The position numbers and the translations under genes are program-made. Under the pieces are notes generated by a model. That model was given only the letters and a program-made list of their open reading frames with translations. It did not search any database and had not been told where the DNA came from. A DNA stretch of 64,000 bases. Source: Diplolepis rosae (lineage: Eukaryota; Arthropoda; Insecta; Hymenoptera; Diplolepididae). Location: contig JAPYXD010000742.1 of assembly GCA_030998225.1 (NCBI GenBank), forward strand, positions 5,022,001 to 5,086,000, given 5' to 3'. This document shows, piece after piece, positions 42,588 through 54,300 of this stretch (within the stretch, counting starts at the first letter, position 1; each line of letters begins with the position of its first letter).

Positions 42588-43393
42588 AGTTGGGGTCCCG
42601 TTCAGGTTCCTGTGCGACATAAAAACGGTTAGCACAGGATCCTTTATAGGATCCTCTGAGGTGAGGGTACAGTATAGATGAGAAGTTCCTTGATGGGATC
42701 CTTTAAGTCGTCAGATGAACAATCTAATACTGTACATGATCCTGTACAGGCTCTTATGTGTGTTCCTTTACGTGTTCCTATACAGTAAAAAGAAGGAAAA
42801 TATTTCTGTATGCAGGATCCCACAGAGGGAAACTTTAAAGGATCCTGACTGATTTTGAACCACGAAAAGATTCCTCTATAGGTTCTCGTAGAGGAACCTG
42901 CAAAAGATCTCACTCGGGTTTATACCTAACAATTGAACGGTTGACTGCAATAACGGTATTCTAGCATTTTCAGAAGTCACTTCTATTGCATTTGTTTTGT
43001 ACATGACTTGACGAGAAAAAAAAAAAAATATATATATATATTATATATACATATAGATTTTGAAGGTTCCTCTACAAAAACCTATAAAGGAATTATTTCG
43101 TGGTTCAAAATCAGTCGGGATCCTTTAAAGTTTCCCTCTGTGGGATCCTGCATACAGAAATATTTTCCTTCGTTTTACTGTATAGGAACACGTAAAGGAA
43201 CACACATAAGAGCCTGTACAGGATCATGTACAGTATTAGATTGTTCATCTAACAGTTTTATTAGCTAACCGTTTTTATGTCGCACAGGGATTTCTACGGT
43301 TCCTTCATAGGATCCTTTTAGGATCCTATTCAAAGATCCTGATGATTCTCATGCATGATCCTGTACAGGAACCTGAACGGGACTCCAAGTAAG
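42588..43393. mobile_element. Nested foldback built of GGATCC/GGTTCC words
   Basis: Outer ends AGTTGGGGTCCCGTTCAGG and CCTGAACGGGACTCC are inverted. An inner pair of about 190-bp arms (42715-42903 and 43062-43251) is about 90% identical. AGGATCCT, AGGTTCC and TGTACAGG occur many times. The two 86-89 codon ORFs here (minus 42644-42913, plus 43008-43268) are the two arms read in the same relative frame, not genes. Confidence 0.75.
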
Positions 43394-43433
43394 GATCCTC
43401 TAAAGGATCCTATACAGGAATTTTCAACAGGGA

Positions 43434-43535
43434 CACCTGCAAGAGGTCTGCAGCACACCCGCAGATTGAACATTTATATATAAATGTAATATTTTGATTC
43501 AATCTGCGGGTGTGCTGCATACCTCTTGCAGGCGT
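43434..43535. repeat. Hairpin with about 37-bp arms
   Basis: ACACCTGCAAGAGGT and CAGCACACCCGCAGATTGA mirror TCAATCTGCGGGTGTGCTG and ACCTCTTGCAGG, around an AT-rich loop. Confidence 0.8.
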
Positions 43536-44720
43536 GTGATTGAATGCAGGCCTGCTGCAGGCCTGTTGAAAGTCTCTAAACGAGCTGCAGGCCAGCTGCA
43601 GTCGTAAACGATTTTCACCCGGGACGCCGGCATGAGAGAAAAGCTTCGCAGAAATGGAGACACTATTAACGCTATCGACCTTAAAGATTCTATCCGTCTG
43701 TATGTTTATCTCTCTCCCGCTTTTTCTCTCATTCATGAATTGCACTGGAGATCGAGGATTTTTTTTCGGGTTTTTGTTCACGACTTTACATCGATAAATA
43801 TGTCGATGCGCTGACTTTCATATCGGATAGTAATTTGATCTTTGACAATTTTTTTCTTGAAAGAAATAGACTTATGGTGAAAATTACCAAGGGTAAAAAG
43901 TTTTTAAAATTGGTCAACAAATACATATAAATTTTTTCGGGGTGCTGTAAGCAATTTTTTGATTTTGCAAAAATTATGCTATTTGCAAAATTGAAAAGTT
44001 GCTCGAAACGTTTTGAAAAAATTCAGACGTATTTTTCGAGTAATTCCAAGAACTTTCCATTCTTAGTAATTTCCGGGGTTTGTTCATATTTTCAGACAAA
44101 AAAAATCCTGAATGTATTCGTGGAAATTTTGTAATTCGGGCGCCATTATGTAAAGACCAAAGTGAAAAATTAATCTCTGAACTACACATTCTTAAAGTTC
44201 AGACATATATTCCACCGGTTAAGAATGTTCTAGGTCGGTGACAGAAAGAGAAACCTTTGAAAACTCGCTTTCAAAAAAAAAAGATCGAAAAAATCGTGCT
44301 TTTTTTTTAAACTGAATTTTTTTATAATTAATAATTTTTTAGATCAATTTTGTACTTGCAATCAGAAAGGGCAAGTCTTAAACTTCAAAAATATGACCCC
44401 CTCAATTTTTTCAGTCGCGAATAGCATAAGTTACACGGCCTCAAAGACCGTTGTATTGCTTATGCCATTTTGGCCCTTAACGGGTTAAGGGGACCATTCC
44501 GTACAGACGGCGTTTTTCGCGACTTAACTTTGGGCGTGTATTACAAATAAGTATTCATCGTATAAACATGAAATTCAAGACAGTAGTAATTATTTATTGA
44601 CTCATTAATGCAAAGTAAATTCTTTGTCAAAATTCCGTGTTCGTCTTAAGATCTGAGCGCTCAAAGTAGACCATGCCTTTCACTTCTTTCTGTTTAATCC
44701 TCTTTTATATAAAAAACATT

Positions 44721-45075
44721 TTACATGAATTCCCTGTTCTTGGAGCCATTACCTGTAAGATGTGCCCGAACCTTCTTCCAATCTTCCATGGTTGACAAGC
44801 TTACCTTGTACTTTTTATCGAAGAAGTATCGCGCAGACGTCCTGTCTCTCACCATTTTCATGATCGGCCTCCTGGCAATAGTGGCAGTGGTTCGCAGCTT
44901 TTTGGAGATCACTGTACTAGTGTTTCCACAAATCCTCTGTGCTGCTTTACCAGCCTCGACTGTGGTGTGAAGGTGCAGGGGCTCTAACCCCATTAGTGCT
45001 CCTAACGTCGTTTTGGGTGAAGACTTCGAAGCACCAGTGATCCTTCTAAGGATCGGCCCTCTGAGCCTTTATAAA
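44721..45075 (-). pseudogene. Non-LTR retrotransposon fragment, RT C-terminal region
   Basis: The minus-strand reading includes LRRITGASKSSP (from about 45050), then GLEPLHLHTTVEAGKAAQRI. This resembles the thumb region after the RT core in R1/Jockey-related LINEs. A sister fragment in plus orientation is at 46137-46320, so the two make an inverted pair about 1 kb apart. Confidence 0.6.
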
Positions 45076-45789
45076 CTAGCAATAGTTTTCTGTTTGACTC
45101 TGTTCCACCAGACCAATTGTTCTCCTGCATAGGCATAGAATTAATGATATAGAGGTTTGAGACGTCTCCAACCCTAACTTGTGACGAATTGGGAGACGAA
45201 ATATTATGAAGAAAATTCTTTTACGAGACGGAAATTTAATCCCTCGATTAGGTAACAAAAGAAGACAATAGAAGCAATAAACAATACCTGTATAAACCGA
45301 AGGACTTTTGTACCTCAGTTCGGGATGAAATTGACATGCGGAAAACCCTTGAGAGAGACCAAAATTTTGAATAAAATGAGATTGAATACTATGAATTTTT
45401 TTTCGCAAAACACATTGTATGAGTGTAATAAATACATGATACGAGAATGCGAGTTGTGGAATGTACATAAAGTGACAATATTTTGAATAAAAAAGTAATC
45501 TTAAGCATTCAATAGAAACAAAACACACTATTCCGGAGAAGAAATTGAGTGGAAAATTAATAAAATTTAGTATGTTATATTTGTGCTTTTATGAGCGATT
45601 ATTCTCAATTATTTGCACAAATTCGCCATAAGCACATAAAAAACATGCGTTCCTTCCATTCAAAACGAATGGTTTTTTTCATCCAAATTTTATGCATATT
45701 CATATCTATGTGAGTAAAGCTACTCTTCGATAAAGTAACTTTCTAACGTTACGTTACTTTTCGAATAAAAGTAAGCTCTCACATTCACA
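45076..45789. other. No gene seen
   Basis: A 150-codon minus-strand ORF at 45076-45528 lacks recognisable features and has hydrophobic, low-complexity composition; I do not call it. Confidence 0.4.
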
Positions 45790-46113
45790 GTTACTAGAGA
45801 AAAAACTGGTCAAGTCACCAAAATGTTTTGCGAAGAGGATAAATGATAAAGCAAACTTTGATGGCATTAACCGATTGCTGATATGTTGGACACAAAATTT
45901 TTCAATCGTAAGCAATAAATTAACTTAGTAGACAGTCAAAAAAACTGTGACGACCTCCTATTTGTTAAATTTTTGAAGTTCTAATCGATAGAAGAAACCT
46001 TTACGAAGAGAAAGAATCTTATAAGAAATCGGTTAATGCCATCAAAGTTTGCTTTATCATTTATCCTCTTCGCAAAACACTTAGGTGACTTGACCTATTT
46101 TCTCTCTGGTAAC
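45790..46113. repeat. Foldback, arms 45790-45876 and 46027-46113
   Basis: AAATGATAAAGCAAACTTTG and GGCATTAACCGATT at the left mirror AATCGGTTAATGCC and CAAAGTTTGCTTTATCATTT at the right; arms about 87 bp at about 90% identity around a 150-bp centre. Confidence 0.8.
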
Positions 46114-46136
46114 AGAAAAGAACTTTGGCTAGTTTG

Positions 46137-46320
46137 TAAAGGCTCAGAGGGCTGATCCTTAGAAGGATCACTGGTGCTTTGAAGTCTTCATCCACAACGG
46201 CGTTTGCAGCACTAATGGGGTTAGAGTCCCTGCATCTTACCGTCGTAGTCGAGGACCGTAAAGCAGCCTACAGGATTGGTGAAAACTCCAGTACAGTGAT
46301 CTCAAAAAAGCTTCGAACTG
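46137..46320 (+). pseudogene. Non-LTR retrotransposon fragment, plus strand
   Basis: Same coding region as 44721-45075 but opposite orientation: ITGALKSSSTTAFAALMGLE then SLHLTVVVEDRKAAYRIGEN. Broken after about 60 codons. Confidence 0.6.
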
Positions 46321-47029
46321 CTCAGTTGTCAGGAGCCCCTTCGTGTAGCCGGTATCCTCCACTATTACCGTCAGAGGGTTGTTCTCTGAGCAGTCGAAAG
46401 CCCGACCCCTGTCAGTTCTGTGTTAGCTGGCAGATGTGTCGGCTTGGGCTTCATCGGACATTTTATCTCTTCATGGAGAGTGTTCTTCGAGCCCTTTCTC
46501 CACTTAGGGGCCACCCTGATTACCGTCGTAGACTGAGGATCTTTGGCTCCACTAGCCACTTCGTTAGCACGAAAGGTCTGTTGCCGCATCTTCCTCTCTT
46601 GAGACACATTGAGCCACTTCCTTGTGGGGATGCACCAGCATTTACCTGTTGATTTGCATCCTTCGTCGCAACTTGCCAAGATACCACTTTAGCACCCGAC
46701 CCCGAAGGCCCAGAACTCACAGCTACCGTCAGCATTTGTGCCTTTGTTGGGGCAGATTACAGAGGTGTATTTATGCTAGACCTTTGCAGGCCCAGTTCCG
46801 CATCCACCTCATCTCCCGCTTCTCCCACCCTGCTGTCCACGTTTTATTTTAAGTTATTGGACTGCATTTATATCCCACGAGAGGCTAAGGAAGTATTCGG
46901 TCCGACCCTGCAGAGGCCTGATTGCAGGGTTAAAGCTAAATACTTGGGAAGGTCGCCCGGTGTTCACTCGATAAAGCCCGTTTATGGAGATCCTCCATTC
47001 ACTCAGGAGAGCCCAATTGTAGGGATCAA
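46321..47029. other. Probable LINE-derived sequence, unassigned
   Basis: GC-richer than its surroundings, with several 70-100 codon ORFs on both strands. The minus-strand reading near 46371-46735 is Lys/Ser/Gly-rich and could be a LINE ORF1 fragment; no motif proves this. Confidence 0.3.
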
Positions 47030-47341
47030 TTGGTTGACGAAATTAACAAGAAACGGCCACACCTCTCACAAATAGAACATTGCACTGGAAAAAAAGCATG
47101 AATTGGGTTTCGAAATCGCTTCTGCATTCACCGCATTTTCCAGACCTGGCCCCCAGTGACGATTATCTATTCTCAAACCTCAAGAGATGGCTGTGTGGTA
47201 GGCGCTTTGAGTCGAACGAAGAAGTTGAACGAGAAACAAAAGGGTATTTTGAAAGGTCTAACAAATCGTATTATTTGGACGGCATGGAAAAGTTGAAAGT
47301 TTGTTTAACTCGTTGTATCGAGCTAAAAGGAGAGTACATTA
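47030..47341 (+). pseudogene. mariner transposase C-terminal fragment
   Basis: PDLAPSDDYLFSNLKRWLCG and FESNEEVERE, then SYYLDGMEKL and CIELKGEYI match the end of mariner-family transposases, including the PDLAPSD stretch with the last catalytic residue region. The upstream part is shifted in frame (RPHLSQ near 47057). The final codons adjoin the Kolobok-like insertion at 47343. Confidence 0.8.
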
Positions 47342-47342
47342 A

Positions 47343-49936
47343 GGGGTTACCCCCACTTGCAACTGTGAAAAAATCGATTTTTTTATTGCATTTTTTTGAA
47401 GTATAAGTATCTGAGAATATGTCCTGAAAATTTCAAGTCGATCCGAACAAAATTGACTGAGATATGAGCGTGTAAAGAGAAGAATCCGTTATGTAAACGA
47501 CCGGCTAGTCTGCCGCCTGGCGCGCTCGACCCTCTCTCCGGTTTCAGTCCATTGTTCTATGAAAAGGACCGTATACTTGGCATTCACAACGTTCATATAA
47601 TAGACTGGAATTTGTAGAAACAAGAAGCAATGATAATTTAGGGAAATTTCGACCAAAAAAAAGGAAGGGTATTTTTAACCCGAAACTGGCCGAATCGGAA
47701 ACTGAAAGTTTCAGCACGTCTGCGAAGAAACTGAAAGATGATATTGATATGACTGTGAATCAGAATCCTAATATTGAATATCGCATTTTAAACTTTTGTG
47801 TTGTGTTTGCTGCTATTTCAAGTTTAGTGAAGTGCAAAACGTGTAATGGAAATATTAAATTTGAAACTGCAAATGCAAGAGGACTAGGCTTTAAAGTCGT
47901 TGTGAAATGTGACTCATGTGCAGATAATTTGATACCATCTTCTCCTTTTGTGGCACATTCGTATGAAATAAATCGTCGATTTATATTCACTATGCGAGTT
48001 CTCGCCATAGGATTGGCTGGAGCACAAACATTTTGCGGACTTATGGACATGCCAAGGTTTCTTACCGAGACTACATATTCAATAATTTTAAAAGGTATTT
48101 ATGAGTCTGTGAAAACATGTGCAGATGTAATATTTAAAAAAGCCGTACGAGAAGAAATTGAAAATACACCTAATGGAGCAGGCGATGCAACTTCTAAATT
48201 AACAGTTTCCGAAGATGGATCCTGGAGGAAGCGAGGATATACGTCGTTGTTCGGAGTTTCATCAGTCATAGGCTACTACGGTGGAAAAGTACTTGATCTT
48301 GTGGTAAAAAGTGCGTATTGTAAAATCTGTGAATCGTGGAAACATAAAGTAAATGATGCGGAATACAAAGAATGGTACGAAATACACGAAGATAACTGCA
48401 GTGCAAATCACGAAGGCTCCTCGGGAAAAATGGAGGTGGACTCTATTATCGAAATCTTCAAGCGTTCAATAGCAAAATATAATGTCCTGTACCGTTACTA
48501 TATTGGAGACGGAGATTCGAAGACGTACACTGGGCTAGTAAATTCTCATCCTCATGACGACGTAGAAGTTATAAAAAAAGAATGCATCGGACACATCCAA
48601 AAGCGTATGGGATCCCGCCTTCGTAATTTAGTAAAAAAAAAACAAAAAGCTGGGTGGTAAAGGAAAGCTGCCAGGAAAATTTATTGACAAGCTCACTTTG
48701 TACTATTATGGGCTTGCTATTCGACGCCATTCTGATTCTGTTCATGATATGCATGAGGCAATATGGGCGACCTTCGATCATTACAGTTTAACCGATGCAT
48801 ATCTACACCACGAGAGATGTCCAACTGGTAAAGAATCGTGCTGTTCATATCAACGAGCCCAGGCGAGAAGCGAGGCTTTCCAACACGATTACAGACCACT
48901 TCCATCAAATGTATTGGATGCCATCAGACCTATATACCTATATATATATAAAGTAAAGAAACTTAACTCGAAAGATGCGTCGGTGGCTTTAATCAAAATA
49001 ACAACGAAAGCTTCAATCAACTTATTTGGAAAATCAGCCCAAAAATCGTCTCGAGTGGAGCAATCGTTGTAAATTTAGCAGCTTATATTGCCGTCGGACT
49101 ATTCAACGAAGGTTCAAAATCATTATTATTTTATTTGAACTCAATCAGAGTGAGCTGTGGACATAACGTGCACGAATACGCTGATAAAATCGACGAAGCA
49201 CGGATTGCACTCGCAGAGAGACGTGCGGCCGAGAGCACTCGTGAAGCAAGAATGTTACGAAGGCAACACCAAATTTCCGTTTTGCAAGCGGCATCGTCGG
49301 CGGAAGAACTTCTGTATGGACCCGGAATAGATGACTCTATGTAAGTTTACAAAAAAAATTATTTTCTTCGTGTAAACTGAAATTGAAACTTTAAACGCGT
49401 TTTTCTCGAAATGGCATTGCTGAAGTCGGTGACCAAGATTACTCGAACACTAATGAACCGATCTTCTTGAAATTTTGCAGGCTTATTTAATACATAAAAA
49501 TGTAGTCTTTAATCGTTCGATTTTTTGTTTCGAAAAAAATGGCCGTTTTATAGCCAAAAAACGGCCGTTTTTTTCGTTAAAATCGAACCATTAACTTTGA
49601 CTATCCGCCATTTTGTGAAAAATGAATATTTGTTTAAATCCTTCGATTAAAGACTAGTTCTTACTTATATTTGACTAAATCCATCCACATTTTTTGTTTC
49701 AGATGATCCACTTCGTCGCAATGTTGGTCACCGCAAACCGTATAAATAAAAACATTATTTCATTGACGGCCATTTGCCACTTAACAATGTAATATTTTTC
49801 AATAAAAAAATTACTGAAAGTTCTTCAAGATGTGTTCTTTAAGATGATATAGTGATCGATTAAAAAAGTTTTGTAGTTTTCTTTAAAAAAATTCATGAAA
49901 AAGGCCTTTTTTTGCGCTACAAGTGGGGGTAACCCC
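47343..49936 (+). mobile_element. Kolobok/Mutator-like DNA transposon (2.6 kb)
   Basis: Perfect 17-bp TIRs GGGGTTACCCCCACTTG and CAAGTGGGGGTAACCCC. Flanks are TTAA (47339-47342) and TCAA (49937-49940), compatible with a TTAA target duplication with one change, as in Kolobok. Encodes one frameshifted transposase. Inserted at the end of a mariner transposase remnant. Confidence 0.75.
47749..49344 (+). pseudogene. Mutator-like/Kolobok transposase, frameshifted
   Basis: Three ORF segments: 47749-48660, 48698-49072 and 49135-49344. The first has a Cys-pair region (KCKTCNGNIKF, CDSCADN), SEDGSWRKRGYTSLFG with the first catalytic Asp, an inserted Cys/His cluster (YCKICESWKH), YIGDGDSKTY with the second Asp, and HIQKRMGSRLR. 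The frame breaks in an A8 tract near 48638-48645 and again near 48985. The third catalytic Glu lies in NNNESFN read in the frame shared with 49135-49344, which ends in an Arg/Glu-rich helix. This matches the transposase family annotated as Mutator-like in many insects. The first Met is probably upstream of the listed start. Confidence 0.8.
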
Positions 49937-49944
49937 TCAAGAAT

Positions 49945-50339
49945 TGAAACCGGTTTTTGCCAAAAAGATAGATTCTTGTTCATTTTATCACGTCAATACC
50001 AAACACCCTAGTATATATATACTTATGGCAGGGAAATCAAATTTTTCACAGATTGTAGATATATTAGTGCTCAATAGTTATCATGACATTTATTTCTGTA
50101 TGACTTATGCATGCTTATGCTATTTATAAAGAAAAAGAGGCAAAAACCATGAAAAAAATAATATTTTTGGTCAAGACAACGCCATTTTCCATCAACCATT
50201 TTGAATTCATGAACGAATATGTTTTTATAGTAAAAAAATCTATGCCATCAGACCTAGATGCTCGAAACGATCAGATAATGTTTTCATGTTCAAAAGTACG
50301 ATATAGTGAAAAAATTGACATTTTTGTGATTTTTTGATA
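49945..50339. other. No gene seen
   Basis: AT-rich; could include the 3' remainder of the mariner copy beyond the insertion, but no mariner terminus is recognised. Confidence 0.35.
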
Positions 50340-50671
50340 TTTTTATCGCCATGATGAAAGAATGGCAAATGATAACAAAAAAGTTACAACAGGTTTAGTA
50401 AGAGTAGATAAAAGTACGATAAGATATGCATCCTCAAAATGACCTATGTTATAATGTGTGTTTTGAAACGAACAAAATAAGCTTTCATTCTGAACAAGAT
50501 TTCTTTTATCGAAATCATGCGGAGAAAGGAAGCTTACAAGTACGAGTGATGTTAAAATGAAACCGCCCAAACCGTATCAAATGACAACCTCACCAAACAA
50601 AAAGAATGCAAAACCTGATGTCGAATGTCGTGTGTCGACGTCCCCCGCGAATTCTGAAGGAGTAAAACCCG

Positions 50672-50932
50672 TCAAAGGAAGCTGACATTTGTTGCTCCGT
50701 AAACATTATTGACACCGAGCGAGCCGGCCAGGTACCTAAAAACTCTCTTCACGGCATTCCAATGACTCGCGTTGTTGCGTTTAAGATATTTACTAACCTT
50801 GCTTAAGACGTAAGAGAAGCATTGGGGCATGAAAATTAGAGACCTGCCCGCCTCGTGATAGGGTACATTTTTAATTTCCCCTTTACCCGCGTTTTTACAT
50901 AAAATCTGTTTTGGGTCCGCGGGCACGCTCAC
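50672..50932 (-). pseudogene. Copia RT/RNase H region, C-terminal part
   Basis: PYHEAGRSLIFMPQCFSYVL, then LSKVSKYLKRNNASHWNAVK and RVFRYLAGS, matching the conserved copia segment after RT. Several substitutions and stops outside. Confidence 0.75.
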
Positions 50933-50971
50933 GGGATTCGCACTACTTATTCTGAATTTACTTACGATTTT

Positions 50972-51277
50972 TTATGCAAATTCCTTCTGGTACTTGATGA
51001 AGATCTCCTCCTGAAGTTTCCCATAGAGAAAAGAGGTCTTAATTTCAAAGTGCAATGATTTGAGGTCCAGATGTGTAACGAAAGCGAGAAAAAGAGTTAG
51101 GGAATCGTATCGAATCATGGGGGAAAAAGTCTCCTCGTAGTAAACACCCTCGAGCTGACGAAATCCACTAGCACAGAGTCGGGTTTTGTGTCGCGCTGCA
51201 TTGTTTTTTTCGTCTCGAGCGATTTTGAAAACCCATTTGGAATCGATCAATTTCATCATAGAGGTCTGAGGAACCAA
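50972..51277 (-). pseudogene. Copia reverse transcriptase, N-terminal half
   Basis: SKWVFKIARDEKNNAARHKT, LCASGFRQLEGVYYEETFSP and IKTSFLYGKLQEEIF are RVT_2 motifs. The YVDD motif is not found, so the palm is incomplete. Confidence 0.8.
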
Positions 51278-51831
51278 TTCTCACGTTGAATTCGTGTGAT
51301 ACGATTTCGGTTATCTTCCATTTACTTGAATTAGGCCCGTTGTCCGCATCGTTGTACAAAATTGGTAAGAACTGCACCAAATTTGCCTGAGACTCGATTT
51401 CACCTTTTCGACCTCCGCTAACATTGGCTTCACTTCGTTCCGATCGCTACTGCCGCCGGAAGTTCACGCTTCCGAGCGTAAACAGTCGTTCGTGCGGCCG
51501 TCCGCGACACTGCCATCGTTTCGAAGTTTCTCCTGGTCGTTGATCCACGTCTTTGCGTCATCTTCATTGTTGGCAATTACAGCTTGCTCCTCACCATTTG
51601 TTTCTTCACGACGTAAATAAAAAATAATGTCCCTGTACACGGATATTTTTTCGGTGATCGGTTCGTAAACGCTTTAATTGCTCAAGTTACCTTGGTATCC
51701 GACAATGATGAGTTTTTTCGATTTCGTGTCTAATTTCTTTCCAAACAATTTTAGAACGTGTACATATGCCGCTCATCGAAAACTCGTAGATGCTCACATC
51801 GAGGTCTTTCGTTTTTTCAAAACTCGAACGG

Positions 51832-52185
51832 TTATTTTTCTCGTTGGGACCTGGACATTATCCTGTTTTGGAGATACACTACCGTATCCACTGATTCGGC
51901 CTGAAGAGAAATCGGAAGATTATTGGCTTTCAGCATTGTCCTCGCTGCCTCTACGATGGTGCGATTCACTCGTTCCGATTCCCCATTCTGCTTGGGTATG
52001 TACGGCGTTGAATTCGTCATCTCGATACCCTCTATCACAAGGAAATTTTCAAATTCGGCATTCACGTATTCCAGTCCATTGTCTCGGCAAACAGTTGTCA
52101 TTGAACGCCCGAATTTATTTTTGATAAACGTTGCAAACTCGCGATACTTCTCGACGACTTGATTTTCCGTTTGCAGGAAGTACAT
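51832..52185 (-). pseudogene. Copia integrase core fragment
   Basis: FATFIKNKFGRSMTTVCRDN then GLEYVNAEFENFL contains the second catalytic Asp, and PKQNGESERVNRTIVEAART contains the catalytic Glu; spacing looks normal. The first Asp region upstream is degenerate. Confidence 0.8.
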
Positions 52186-52256
52186 GAATTTTTACTCCGA
52201 CGCGTCGTTCACAAACACAATGAAATATCTCGCTCTACCTAGAAATTCTACTGACA

Positions 52257-52496
52257 TTATTCCGCATACGTCGAATAAAAAACTCTCGCTAACGTAACAT
52301 CGTTTACGATGGACCGACTTTTGAAAAGGTAAACGATGCGCCTTTTCAAAACGATGCGGCTCACAAAAGAGATCGTCCGCGTTACAAACCTAGATTTCGA
52401 AAACGAGGTCATTTCAGGAATTCGTTTTATTGTATTGTTTGAAATGTGGCCGAATCTCTCGTGCCACATTTTCAAGTCGGCCGCCGATTCACTCAC
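52257..52496 (-). pseudogene. Copia GAG pre-integrase domain
   Basis: LKMWHERFGHISNNTIKRIP is the characteristic start of the pre-integrase zinc-finger region; the CxxC downstream is lost. Confidence 0.75.
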
Positions 52497-52765
52497 GTTT
52501 TATGTCAGTAGCGCACTCTTTGAGGACAGGCGGTAGAACGAAATACACGCGATAGATCGCGTTTGCCTGTTTAGTACCTTCGGTAACAATCTTTCCGCGT
52601 CTCAAAATCACAGGATTTTTTGTGAAGGTCACATTAAAACCTCTTGGCGCGCACTCCTAACAGAAAATAGGTTTTACCGAAGTTTTGGAACATATAGTTG
52701 TCTACTCGTTGTTTACAAATTTGTCGAATCGATCGACTTGCATGTTGCGTGACATATTTTCTTCC

Positions 52766-54048
52766 TGTTACGAGCGGCTAAAAATAAAAGAATAACTTCT
52801 TTTTCAATAAGGACAATTGAGAGGGGTTATTGAACGATTTCCATCGAAATTAGTTTCTGTAGGTGAACGCGACGAATTTTTATTCTTAGTGCTCGTAACC
52901 TGAGTATATTGTAGGCTTAGCACAAATTTAACAAGCAGGAGGTTAGTTCACAAGACCGAAGGAGAATAATAACAAAGTTTTAAGAAATTCCCTTTTATGT
53001 ATATATATAATGTCTGTGAATGAATAAAGAAATAAAATTTTGGAGTAATTCCAAACCGACATCAGGTAACTAAATAGCCACACATAACGCGTATTTAATT
53101 ACCTGATACTTCCACACACCTAATTATAAAATTATAAACTTTAAAAGAATGTAATGTAATCTGAACCACTATCTTCTCAGTATGAGAAATAAATTAAAGA
53201 AAAGAGGATTCAGAATAAAAACTAACACACCTAAAAGGTCAAGTAGACATCGACCTCTTATTTAGTAATGCCACGGATAAAAAAAACGATTATGTAGCAG
53301 AAAGAGACAAAATTTCTCAGTTTGGCAATGGACATGAAAGTAATTAAGGCTACTAAGTATTTAGACATCCATTATTTCCAAATTCCTGGTCAGCACGCTC
53401 CACATAAAATTCTAAGTCATCACAATTCCCCACCTGAGTGACATCGATACGAGTCTACAAAAATAAATCAATTTGAAATCGAAATTGCAGTCTTACGAGC
53501 TTCTTGATTGGTTTCAAAAGTACACAGTGAGCGGATGAAAACAATGTTCAAATCTTCTCTCCGACAGAAGCCTTTCGAGGGGTTGGCACGCGGAGAAATA
53601 TTTTTTCGAATATTCTTCATCACTAGGATTTGCGCTCTAGTGTAAATTGGGGCACGCCGGTGTTCGGTGCGTTGAATACGCTAACGGTGCGTCGACAGCT
53701 TGGGGTCGAACAAAAAAAAAAGAGTACTTTATCCCGTCGAATCTCAAAACGACGGGGAGATTATCCTTATAAAAAAACCAACACTAGGGTTAAGCAAAAA
53801 AAAGTGGAGAGAACAAAACAATTTAAAAGTATTGTTTGTTGAAAAGCAACCATCTTTCTCTTTTCCCAAAAATAGGGTGTAAAAGTGATAGGATTAACGT
53901 GCATGTGCGTGCGCAGCGTGAAAAAGAAAGACTTGATTGACTTTCCTCAAGTCACGACCAACAAAGAAATCCAAGGCCCAGTCGTCATCCTTCTCAACTA
54001 GTATTATTAAGAACTAAATAAGGGCGAGTCAGTATCGTTCTCAATTTT
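52766..54048. repeat. Diverged, truncated LTR related to the large retrovirus
   Basis: Starts TGTTACGAGC like the LTRs at 780 and 16041, and runs collinear with them: TCGTAACCTGAG near 52893, TTGGCAATGGACATGAA near 53322, TCATCACAATTCCCCACCTG near 53414, GAATCTCAAAACGACG near 53740 and CAGTATCGTTCTCAATTT near 54029. It lacks the GTAACA end and many internal blocks. It is inserted in the copia element between Gag and protease, so this family has been active for a long time. Confidence 0.75.
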
Positions 54049-54059
54049 TTTTAATATTC

Positions 54060-54300
54060 ATTCCGGCACCACGTTGTCGTTGGCCATCATTTATGTTTCC
54101 TCTTTTAATAATAATCATTCCTGTACATTTTTGAGCGTCTGGCAATCGTAATCTACGCTGTCCCACGTGGTTTGAAGCGTTGAACTCTCCAGGGCATGAC
54201 CGATTGGCTCAGATTTTACTCGCGTTCCATCGACGAATCATTGATGCCGTTTTCGATGAGAATTGCTTTCATTTGGAATTTGTAGTCTTGATAATTTGAC
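54060..54300 (-). pseudogene. Copia Gag N-terminal fragment
   Basis: Minus-strand reading contains SNYQDYKFQMKAILIENGIN followed by a stop, matching the start of copia-type Gag (KF-x-N-Y-x-x-W-like block with Asp-Tyr in place of Trp). Supports a copia element spanning both sides of the nested LTR. Confidence 0.55.

Larger units (their letters stand above)
42442..44484. mobile_element. TTAA-flanked foldback element (piggyBac-like, 2 kb) with nested foldbacks
   Basis: TTAA at 42438-42441 and 44485-44488. Terminal arms of about 120 bp: CTCGTTAAGGGCCAAAATGG at the left mirrors the right end CCATTTTGGCCCTTAACGGG. TTAA and CCC-type ends suit piggyBac. No transposase. The interior contains a second foldback (42588-43393) and a hairpin (43434-43535), so it is layered. 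Confidence 0.75.

Noticed and set aside
42644..43268. Two similar 86-89 codon ORFs on opposite strands as a gene family
   Set aside because: They are the two arms of one foldback; the similarity follows from the inverted repeat.
45076..45528. 150-codon minus-strand ORF as a membrane protein
   Set aside because: Hydrophobic low-complexity reading of AT-rich DNA; no signal peptide, motif or codon bias to support it.
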